Origin: Enoplolaimus lenunculus
Taxonomy: Eukaryota; Nematoda; Enoplea; Enoplida; Thoracostomopsidae
NCBI GenBank assembly: GCA_030248215.1
Contig: JASANG010001631.1
Span: 1-64,000 of the forward strand
Direction of reading: 5' to 3'
Length of the DNA stretch: 64,000 nt
Below the pieces are notes generated by a model that made no database searches, had not been told where the DNA came from, and saw nothing but the letters and a program-made list of their open reading frames with translations. The position numbers were made by a program, and so were the translations under genes. Shown here piece by piece: positions 36,201 through 48,200 of this stretch. Position 1 is the stretch's first letter. Each line of letters begins with the position of its first letter.

Positions 36201-39200
36201 GCATGCAATCAAATCAATTATGCTTAATTTGCACGCGTGAATGCAATTGCTTGTAGTCTGAATTTTATGCACCTACATTTTGATTGGATAATCGAGAACT
36301 TTGTTGCTGAGCGCGTTTTGAATTATTCAGACTTTTTGATTTTATTCAAGAAGTTTAACTCCAATATCAAACTTGCTAGATATTTCACAGTCCACGGCAA
36401 TGGCAAGAAACATGTTTAACATATTTAAGCACTAGAAACTGTGTCGGTATGAAATCGTTTTCCAGTCAAGCAATTTCGAGTAAAGCCTTCTTTTACGCGT
36501 GAACGTGTCTTGCAGCTGCAAGTTTTGTTCGAAAATTTATTTGAAAAACTTGCAGCTACAATTGACTTATTATGAATATATAAACGCTGTGAATTAACTC
36601 ATAGGTGTGAACAGCCTTACGAGCTGTATTAGTTCAACAGCATTGGCCGCCGAACTGATAATTTTTATAGCTTAAGCTTTAATATTTATTGCAGTCGCCT
36701 GCAAATTATTCACATGAATTCATGTCAAAATCCACAACGTAACTGATGTTTCATTCCAATGATTACTTGCAGTTGCAAACGTTTAGTGTACATTGTAGCT
36801 TCGAGTTCTCGTTGTAAAAATTTGCACGTCTGAATAGGGCTTAACTGGCATGAGTTTTATGAAATACTCACCATTTGCATGGTTGGCCTGCAAAACTGCA
36901 TTGCTTTATAATTTCATTCTGTGTATAACTCATCGCTTTCAAATCGGCTTCGTTTTCGCTGGCAGCAACGTACTGAATCATTTCACTGGTGACGATGTGA
37001 AATACTTGAGTATAAGATTCGATGTCTGATGCTTTGTATTCTCTACTGGTGTTGTTATTCTTAAAGATAACGAAACAGACACAATTGTAAATTTCAGTGG
37101 GTTGATTGGAAAACTCACAATGAGTTGAATCGACTCAGAAGTGTGAGCTGTGAATTAGGTCTTTTAGAACTCAGAATTCTGACTTGAATTAACTCATTCT
37201 GAGTTAATTAATCAACTAACGCACAATTAAATCGGCTCATTGGGAGTTAATTTTTATTGTTCATCAATAACCAAAAATTACTAATTCTCTCTGTGAGTTG
37301 ATTAATCAGCTTACCGGGATTAACAGTGTGTAATTTATGTGATGCTACAAGTTCTGAAAACTGCTACGGTGCATTGCAGAAAGCGACATCCAATTAGGTT
37401 TCGTTATTGCTTTGCGTCGGTAAAAATTTGATTGAACCAAACAAAGATGTGTTGTTTACGCGCTGTTTTCATTTATTTATTATGTGATATATACGTCGTA
37501 GGTCAATCTGCTATTCAGGCCAAGTACCAATTGACATAGGCCAATCTGCTATTCGAAGCAAATAGCAGTTTGGCCTTAGACCAAATAGCGATTGTGACGT
37601 GTCCCAAAACAACAGTGATGTAAAACACCAATGCTGATTGGTTAACGTTATTGTGTCTGTCCAAAACATCAAATTTGATTGGTCTATAAGTTAAATAGCA
37701 GTTTAGCCCAGGCCAAACAGCTATTACATATTAATATAGTCGCCTATGCCAATTAGTAATTGGTCTGAATAGCTGATTAGCCTACGATATATATAAACAA
37801 CAGCTCATTTGCAAAAAATAATATGCATTAAACCATATAACATCGCGTTCCCCAGATTTGTGGTGCAATGTATTAATTGTATAAAACAAAATAGACTAAG
37901 ACTGCTCAATAGCATCGCTTAAACCTTTTGGCGTTTTACTACTTTTAAGCTTTGTATGATACTTCCAGTATTAACCGCCCTCAGTTATACATTTTCGAGA
38001 TCAATTTTGACAACTGATAAGCATTTACCTGAACTTGATGTGAAGCGTCGTTCATTCGTGTCGTTGCAACTTGTAAAAGCAACTGCTCTGCTGTGTCAAT
38101 CTGTAATTCATGCCCGCTGAATAAATATTTTTACAAAATAGTTATGGCTCATGTTACTTATAGGGCCGTCACGGTTTCTGGTTGGTCCGTAAGAGAATAG
38201 GCCTTAAATTCTAGATATTTTTTGCTTATATTTTAGGTTTAGGAATACACTTAATCTACTGTTACGGCCATAATATTGGCCATATATGCGTGAGAATTCA
38301 AAATTTAACTCGATTGCGTTAAATTTGACACATGACCGATTAATAGTGCTTCGATGTTAGCCAGTGAGGTGTTATATGTTTTATTTCAAACTAAGGATTT
38401 GCAATCAAATACCGTTTTCATTGAAACAAACGCTTGAAAAACCTTGAGCCATATTTGATTCTTAAAACGACCCAATTAAAATATGTCGTTTTAAAGCACA
38501 AAACACATAATTTCAGCGGCCTATACTTACAAGTGGTATTTTGGAAAATTGGGATTTTACATCGGCAATTAGCATATTTTAGGCGGCATTGTTTTGAGCC
38601 GACATTTTGGGATATTAAGATTTTCGGGGGCACTACCTTTTTCGCGCAGAACTTAGGCTGCTACCTTACCTCTTTCGCTATTGAACTTTGGAAATTTGCA
38701 GTTTATATATACACGGGAAATTGGAATCTTTAATCGCTACCATTATTGATCTGGATTAGGGAAAATTGGGATTACGGTCGTTGGGTTTTTCGCTCACTGG
38801 GGATTTTGAAAATTGGAATTTTGTGAAATTGGGATTAAAGCCACAAAATTGACATTTTTGGCGTTACCTTTTCCACTCGTGGTTTTGTAAAATTGTAATT
38901 TTTGCGTAATTAAAATTTCAGCGGAAGAAATTTAACTTATGAAATATTGTCATTTTACCCGGAGCTGGAGATTAGGTCCTACTTTTTTCACCCGGGATTT
39001 TGGGTAACTGGAATTTTCTGGCGAAATTGGGATTGTGGGAAATTTCTACTATCAGAATTTTGGGGAACTAGGATTTTTGGTAATTGGATTTCACAAGGAA
39101 AATCCGGACTTTGCACAACTTTTTCACTCAATTAGTTTAGCTGTTTGGATTGGAGATTTTGTTAAATTGTGATTTTTTGCTATCATTTTTGTTCGAGATT

Positions 39201-42200
39201 TTGAAAAATTCTAATTTTGTCCGCTTAAGCCTAAAGTCTAGCCTAGACACAAGCCTACTGAAAGTTTACCGTTAATTTATTATATGGCAAAATTTTGATT
39301 TTACCACTGCAATTTGTACATTACCTGGGATATTAGGTTTTGGATATATTGGTGATACCAAGAGTGGATGATGTATACTTTAACAAAGGTATGCAACTGG
39401 CACATACTGTGTAGAAAAGAATGTACCAGCACGCGTTGCGTTTTTGGCCTACCCCCTCAATCAGGGGGGTTTAAGCAAGAGGTTCACATAGTATGCTTCA
39501 GTACATCTACCCCCTTAAACAAGGGGGGTTACAATTTGCTCCTAACATCCAGGTTTGCTGCGTGTATAACGATATTAACACAATAGTTTTACAACGTTTA
39601 TAAACCTGCATACAGACCCCCTAAACAAGGGGGGTACACCAAAAACGCAACGCGTGCCGGGTACATTCTTTAATACACAGAATGTACTCAGTTGCATACT
39701 CTTGTTAAAGGGTATCATGCACTCTTGGCGATACTAAACGAGACATGATATTGCAATTGTCAGATAATGGTGAATTACCATTAACCCTTATTCACACGTG
39801 CAAATTTAGCAGCAAAAGCTTGCGCGAACAACTTGCCATGTATATACAGGTTCGGTAACAAAATAGATGTGAAGTTCTTAAATTTAATTCGCACATGTGA
39901 ACGCAGTATTAACAAGTCGGTTAAATCGCCGTCAGAGTTATATATTTTCACAATCAATTTTGACAATTGATCAGCATTTACTTGAACTCGATGTGAAGCG
40001 TCGTTCATTCGTGTCGTTGCAACTTGTAAAAGCAACTGCTCAGCTTCGTCAATCTGCAATTTACACCTGCTGAATATGTATTTTTACGCAAAACTGTATT
40101 GACCCGAATAAGAGGGGGGTAATAAGAGGTGGTCCTTATGTCGAGTCCCAATCAACAGGAGTCCGTATTCGTAATAAGAGTCCGGATGCGGATAGACTTC
40201 CTAAACACTAATTAGAGTTCAGAAATGTCAATTATCCCTAATTGTAGCGCATAAATGACTAGAGGACCAAATAAACTTGAGTTCGAAACTTTAATGCGTA
40301 CTTAAGTTTTAAAGTAATATTCCTAAGTATAACCTTGTATTATCGCTCAAGCTTTTGATGCAAGACAAAAAACGTTTAATTGAACGCATAGTTGCAATAC
40401 CGGATATATATCAGTAAGGAAGGGTGGTGGAGGGCTTGTTGACATTGAATAACAGTCCGTAACCGAATAACAAGGGGGTACCCTCTGGAGAGCCAAATAA
40501 ATATCAGCCCCCCGCTTATTCTCGTCCCTACAGTAGTTATTTATGCCTTAAGATTAAAAATTTACTCAGAACTTCAGAAAATTGTGATTTTTGAGAATTG
40601 AATTTCACACGGAAAATCCGGACTTCGCCACACCTTTTCACGCTCGTTTTTAAGAAATTAAGATATTAGTCGATAGTTGTTTGGCTTGTTATTTTCTGAA
40701 ATTGTGATTTTGTTGCTACCTTTTTTGCTCAAGATTTTGCGGAATTGGCATTTTGTACACTGCAAAAAATGGTGAGTCAAATTGACTCTCTCCGAAATAG
40801 GCTTTTCCTAAGTACACAAAGTGATTCGAAATTTGACTCAGTCATTCCTAAGCCTAAACTAAAAGCCTACGCCCAAGCATACACTGCAAAAAATGGTGAG
40901 CCAAATTGACTCTTTCCGAAATAGGCATTCAGGACTATACAAACAGTCAAATTAGACACCTCCATAGTCAAACGTGCAACTCCGTGGGTCGAATTTGACT
41001 CTGGTGGAGTCGAATTTTGACTCAGTTTGTGTAGTCAGGAAAAGCCTATTTCGGAGAGAGTCAATTAGACTCATCATTTTTTGCAGTGTAGGCTTAAGCC
41101 TTAACACTAGCCTAAGCGCAAGCCTGTTGTGATTTTATCGTGAAATTATGATTTTGCAAAATTTTGACTTTACCACTGCGATTGGTATATGGGATATTAG
41201 GATTTGGAGAACTAAGTGATATTACACCACGAGATATTGTTTTTTGACAGAATCTTAATTTACCCTTTAGAATTGGAAGTGACCCATTTTGTCATATCAC
41301 AAATCTTGCATAATTTGAAACAATGCCAAAAAATATAAAGCACAATACCTCCTCAGGTGTTACACAGGTGTACCCTGAAGCTGATTCTGCGCATACTGTG
41401 CCATTTTCACTCGTTGCGCAAGGATCGCTCAAGCATTCATTAATATCTAAAAAATTGAAACAAATCCGTGGCTTCCCAAAATTGCAAGATTATGGCTTAT
41501 AGATTTGGGCCGGTAGTCAGACAGGGGCCATAATGACACAATCCCTTTGAAACAATTTTGCTTCATCTTAGTAAAATGTTAAACTTGCTTGTAAGTCATC
41601 GAAAACCCTTGTAGGCCTCTCCTGAAAAATGTTTAGCACCGCTAGCAAGGTGAGCTAGCTGCGATCCTGTACAGATTTTTCCAACAAATATAGACGTAAA
41701 CGACCACTGAATAATTGGTGATGGCTGTTTTACGTGTGTGAGTGATTAATTGTCATAAATAGATATTTTATTGGTAAACAAAATGTCATACCTAAGGATG
41801 TTCTCGATGGTATTCTATTCAAAATTATAAAACAAGGGAATTAAATGTAATATAATCGTTTTCAAGCAATATTTCAAGAGTTTTAAGTCAAAATAAACTA
41901 CACTTCTGATGACGTCACGAAATTGGCAATTGAACAGGGGCTGAACAGAAGTATATAAGCATATACCTAAGCCTAAACCTAAGCCTAAGTGTAAAAATGA
42001 GCTTATAGCCTAAACGCCAAAGTAGCTTATACATAAGCCAAAAACTAAGCAAAAAAATAGTCTAAAGCTTAAGCTCACTCTATTCGAGTTCCACAGGATA
42101 CAAAACATACCTTCTTTGCAGTCGTCGTTTGTTTGCCCTGGGGGGCATATACATGAATATGTGTATACGTCGTGTTGAACACAAGTTGCTAGAGGCGAAC

Positions 42201-45200
42201 AAGGTTGCGTTCGACAAATACCTGGCTCTGAAACAGTTTTTATGTTTTCGACAAAATTTACCTGCGAAATACGCTGCAGTTCAAATATAGTAAACTACAA
42301 GTAGCTTACTCCAATCGCACGTATTCTCATATTAATACACAATGAGAGCAGCGTTTAACAATTACTACATACATGTGCAATCGCGAAAGCCCCCTTTGTG
42401 CTTCAACGTCGAGCTCCTGTATTTGTGATAATAAACGTCTTTTGCTCGCGATGTTTTGAAATTCGTTCTTATTTACTAAATAGAATATATTCATGTGAGA
42501 AAGGGTTAAGATTTTAATTTTTGCACATTTTGTAATGCCGTGTCGATTTGAATTTCGTCACGTTCTGAGACCGGACTATATTTGTATGCGGTCCTATGCA
42601 AAATGTTTGCCTACTACGCTTTGATTGGTTATATAATTTTGTACCGTTGATTGCCAAGGGTGGGCTTGTATTGCTTGTTTTCGTTGTTGTCATCGTTTTG
42701 CTGAGTGGTGTTGTTGTTGCTGTTGTTGTTGGCGCAGTCGTCGACTTGGGTGATGTTTTTGTTGATATTGTTGTTATATCGGTTGTTGCTGTTGATGTTT
42801 TTGTTGTAATGGTTTTGGTTGTTGTTGTTGTAGTAGTAGTAGTCGTAGTCGTAGTAGTAGTAGTTGTAGTGGTAGTTGTTGTTGTTGTTGTTGTTGTTGT
42901 AGTTGTAGTTGTAGTGGTAGTTGTTGTTGTTGTTGTTGTTGTAGTTGTAGTTGTAGTGGTAGTTGTTGTTGCTGTTGTAGTGGTAGTTGTAGTAGTTGTT
43001 GTAGTAGTAGTTGTAGTTGTTGTAGTTGTTGTAGTAGTAGTTGTAGTAGTAGTTGTTGTTATTGTTGTGGTCGTCGCCACTGTTGTTGATGTCAACGGTA
43101 GAACGCCTACAACAGGCAATTTTAACAGACTGTAACATTCCCGTGAATTGATTTATATTCAACATAAACGGAATCACTGAGTCTGAATTAGATCTTTCCG
43201 AACACAGAATTGTGACTTGATTAAACTCCTTCTGAGTTCATTGATCAACTAACCCGAAATTAAATCAGCTCAGAGTGAGGTACTGTTTACCGTTAACTCA
43301 TAATAACGATAGAAATAACTAATTCGTTCTCTGGTAAGCTTGTTCGTTATCATCGTCTCACTGGAAATTAAAGGAACATGTTACCGCTACAATCTTGAAA
43401 GCAATAGTCCCATCGAACTGCAGGATCTATTGTGTAACACCACATTGAATAATTGCCTCCTGGAACACCGACACAATTGTTGCCGTAGAATTGGCCGTCT
43501 CTATAGTGATTATGAGGCGTTTGAACGTGCCAATTTTGGCACTGGATCCCTGCTTGCGTATGCTGACGAGTAACGTAGTATCCTCGCGTTCCACCGCACG
43601 GGGGATATTGATCTTCATAACAGTTTCGAACAAGATCATAACAGACTTTCGCTGAAACGTATAAAATTCGTTGCAGCACATTGGTATCACGACAATTCGT
43701 TCACTGTAAATTCCAATGAATTGATTAATCAATTCAACTAGCGAGTTGGTTTACTTCTGAATTAATATGAGTGTCAATGGACAACTTGTAAAAATCGAAG
43801 TTTCATCGACTCGACAATTTCGTTTCCCACGGTTAAGCTTAAGGCTGCGGCTTAGGATAACGCTTAGAATTACACTTTAGTCTTTTAACCAATGGCACAC
43901 TGTTGGGCGACAAGATGTCTGAAGACAAATTGTCGTAGATTCGTTTAAAGTTAACACCGGGGCAGTTAGGAACTCAATTTTTTCTATCAGAATATTAAAT
44001 AACATTTTGTTCGTTAATAACAGTTTAATATCATGTTTCAAGAGGCATTTGCTATTCTGATATATCAGTCATTACTTGTATATCAATATATATGATATTT
44101 AATATTTCGCCTGTTCACGTGCCTTGTTCGATGCCGTCAACATTGTTGGAACTTTGCAAGAAATGAACAAATGACAACTGGAGTTCTTATAATCATATGA
44201 CATTGCGAAACATTCAGAACTGGACGTCTGAGGTAAGGAACTGATTGGCCAGGCTAAGTTCAATTTTGAACTGTCCAATGAGACATTTTTCCGGATATCA
44301 TGTGTCATAGTTAAATTGTAAATCACTTGAAAATCATTTAGCTTTTTCAAAACAAATATGTACCAACACTGCAAATTTCAGTTAGTTGATTTTAACTCAG
44401 AATGAGTTATATGACTCAATCTGAGTTAGGACTATCAAAACTCAATTCAACCCAGTCTGAGTAAATTAATCATTTCAGCCAAAATCAGCTCAACTCAGAT
44501 TGAGAATCAACTCAACTCATATTGTATTAATAATATTAATTCAAAAATATTACTTAGTTGAGTTGATTTAATTCAACTCATTATAAATTTACAGTGAATT
44601 TGCTCTGATTTTGATATAAAATTGCGAAACTCATCGAAAATCGTAAAACATCTCTGCGGTGCATCAACTGTGTTTTTTACATCAAAATTTTAGAAAGCCC
44701 GGTAAATATTTGCATATCTCAATTTGATTGGTTGCTTGTTGTCTTGTCTATTGTTGCATGAGTGCAATCTTACACCAATGCATCAACCCTAAAACCTTAC
44801 AATAAGTAGCTGAAATGGTTAAAATTGTTTTTATTTAATAACGACAGCTATCAAGTTCATTATCAGTTATGATCGCTTGCACGGTGTATCGTATAATTGT
44901 TTGATATTGAGTTAATACATTTACTTAAAAATATAATCTGTGTATAAAATACTTAAATTAATTTGTATGCAGGCCAACAAAGGTCGATAGCGACTCTTTA
45001 GACAAGAGCGTGCAACTGTTTGCGTGACATTCAATGTACCAGCGCTCGTTGCATTTTTCCCATAAACCCCGTATTTTAAATGGTAGGTCGAAATTTCAAC
45101 ACAAAAAAACGGACAACGAAATGATAATGACGTCAAGAATAAAGCAGACCATTTTTACCATGCATTTTATAGCATCTTCTGCAACGACGTGGTTTCAACC

Positions 45201-48200
45201 ACCCCACTATATAAGGGGAAGTGGTAGGCAAAAATGCAACGAGTGCTAGGCAGTTTTTTTTAAAAAGCCGTATTGTCAAATGTGTGTAGCACCTATCACC
45301 AGATAGTGATACGTCTTGTAACCTTCAAATCAGTGCATGCTGAGGCTCAAAATTCAGGTCGTTTTTTGCATATGATCTGATCTACTCTTGTATCAATTTT
45401 AAAACCAAACCGCAATAGTCAGTAAAGTTGGAACATACTACTAACTGATAATAGTTGCTATACACATTTGAGAATATGGGCGCTACAAGAAATAAACCCA
45501 GTTGCATGCTCTTGCTAAAAAGTATTATACACTCATGATTTATATAAATACGCACATGTAAGTTATTTCCATATGTTCTATCTTCGGTAAACAGTAAAAA
45601 TATCCTGATTTCTATTGGACCGTGCGTTATAAAGTCTTTGTTATTTAGGTCCATGTAAAAATCAGGGGCGGAACGTCTTTCTGTGGAATTGCAATAGAAT
45701 AAGCTTAAGCTTTAAACTTATTTTTTGCTTGGTTTAGGCTTAGGCTTAGGCTTAGGCTTAGGAATATGCTCGTTCTTATGCTTAGGCTTAGCCTTAGCCT
45801 TAGGCTTAGCCTTAGCCTCAGGCTTAGGAATATGCTCATTCTTACGCTTAGGCTTAGGCTTAGGCTTAGGAATATGTCCATTCATACGCTTAGGCTTAGG
45901 CTTAGGAATATGCTTATAATACTGTTCCGCGCCCCTGTTCGTTACATTGGCCGTTATTTGTATAACAAAATATCAATCGTACCACTACAGCCTTCAAAAC
46001 AATACTCAAACCGAATGATCGGATCCATTGTGAAACACCATGCGCCAAAATCGGAAGTACTTGTAGTGCGACAATAATTGAACGGAAAACCAGTATAGTT
46101 ATGATTGTGCGGAGTCTGATCGGCCCAAGGCTGGCACGGAAGTCCGCTGGCGGTTACGTTACGTTCACCAAAATAGTCGTCACCATCAAGTCCGGTACAG
46201 CTTTCGAAATGAAAATCATTAAAACAGTCGCTCACAAGATCGTGACACGGACCTTGAAATATTCAAGCATCAATATTTTACCGTTCGTTTATCGGCCCAT
46301 GCAGAGATCAGGGCCAGACTGTTTTTCTACGGACTGCAGTCAGTGGCGGATCCAGTATCTCAAAATGGGGGGTAAAATTTCACAGGTAATAAACTTACTT
46401 TTGACCCACACACAAACCACGAACTATTGTCACAAAATTGCTATATAATTTTTGTCGAGATGCTGTTGGGGGGGCCACGGCCGGGGTGGCCCCCCATAGA
46501 TCCGCCAGTGAATGCAGTACAGTATTAAGCTTAAAGCTTGATGCTATGCTTTGGCTTAGATTTAAGATTAGACATAAGCTTTACGCTTAGGTAAAGCCTA
46601 ATCTTTACGCTTAGGAATAGGCTTAGGATTTTGTTTGCTTATGCTACTGTTACAGCCCTGTTCTTTTAATACATTGGCCGTATTTCTAACGCATGGTTTG
46701 AACTCGTGATGAACAATTTAAAGAACCGTCACTATTCGTGGGCTTTTAGACATTTGCGCCACTTGTGTGATGCTATGCAACAGTATACAGGTACTGTAGT
46801 GACCTGAATTAGAGCGGACTGATATTTGGTTACCCCTTGTAATTCGGTTACGGACTGTTATTTAGTTTAACCCGCCCTCTGTCGCCCTTTGTTACTGACA
46901 TATATCCGGTATTGCAACTATCCGTTGAGTTAAACGCGTTTCGCATTGTATCAAAACCTTGAGCGATAATGCAAGGTTATAATTAGGAATGTACTGTCAA
47001 AACTTAAGTATGCCTTAAAGTTTCGAACTCAACTGTATTTGGCGCTGGAGTCATTTATACACTACAATTAGGGAAAATTGAGGTTTAATGGACCATAGTT
47101 AAGGTTTAGGGACCCTATCCGCTTACGGATTCTTATTAGGCATGCGAACTCCTATTGATTAGGACTCAAAGTGGGGACTTTCTCTTATTATAGTCAATAT
47201 AATATTTCTGAAACTATATTCTCAAATGGTTGTCAGGTTTGCATTCTGAGTTAGTTACAGAACTTAATCAGAATTAAATCAGCTCACAGTGAGTTAATGT
47301 TGACTGTTACTAACTCAGAAATAATCAGAAATACTAATACCGTCTCTGAGTGGATTGATCAACTCATTAGAACTTACAGCAAACAACTTTACTTCCAGTA
47401 AGAGATGTTTATATTAACGCTCTTCTGTGTTGCTTAATACCTTGACGACAACTATATTTTTTAGCTTTCATTCGCAGACAAAACAATCCACCAGCGAATT
47501 ATGCTTTTTTCGCTCAGACATAACACCCAAACCGTTGTTAACGAGTATACAGGCTACCAGGGTGTAAACGGATCTCTGCATCGGCTCCGGTATAAAATCG
47601 ACCTCCGGTTCCGGTAGATTTTCTGTCAAAGGTTTGGGAAATTTCGATTTTGAAATATTGCACTATTTTAAAAATTTTATTTGTTTAGTTCGTTCCAGGT
47701 TGCAAGTTTGAGGAAAAAAATTTGCCGAGATTATGTAAGAATATGCGTAACGTCAAACCATGTCAAAAAACACAGTAGAGATATTTGCTCAAATTACCAA
47801 ATTAAGTATTATATACGCTCAGAAATAACCAGCGCCTGTAGAAAATATTCGTTTCAAAAAATATGGTAAAATTGACAAAGTTTATGAATACCGGTTAAAA
47901 ATTATAACAAAACCCATCGCCAATGCTCCGGCGGTTTCGATTGTCTTCATCGTCTATTTTGAACTGTTCCGTTTTTATTCTAAAACGCTCGCACGAGATT
48001 GATCCGTTGCTGGTTTTGCCATCCGCTTTTTTTTGAACTTTTCTGAAACAGAACAACGATAAACTTCAAACACATTTACCTGGTGCGGCTCGTTTTGCTC
48101 GAGTTTTTTGTTGACTGTCTCGTTGCGGATGCGTTGTGATTTTCTGAAGAGATGTATTTTCGCTTGTCTTGGTCCAATTTTGAATTTGGCTTGAACTTAT

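Noticed and set aside
38430-39340. CRISPR-like spaced repeats
   Set aside because: The repeat units are highly diverged and irregularly spaced, and the genome is eukaryotic.
42514-43177. Long poly-Thr, poly-Val and Asn/Tyr ORFs on both strands
   Set aside because: They are translations of the GTT/GTA tract in different frames; the tract is intronic and has no codon structure.
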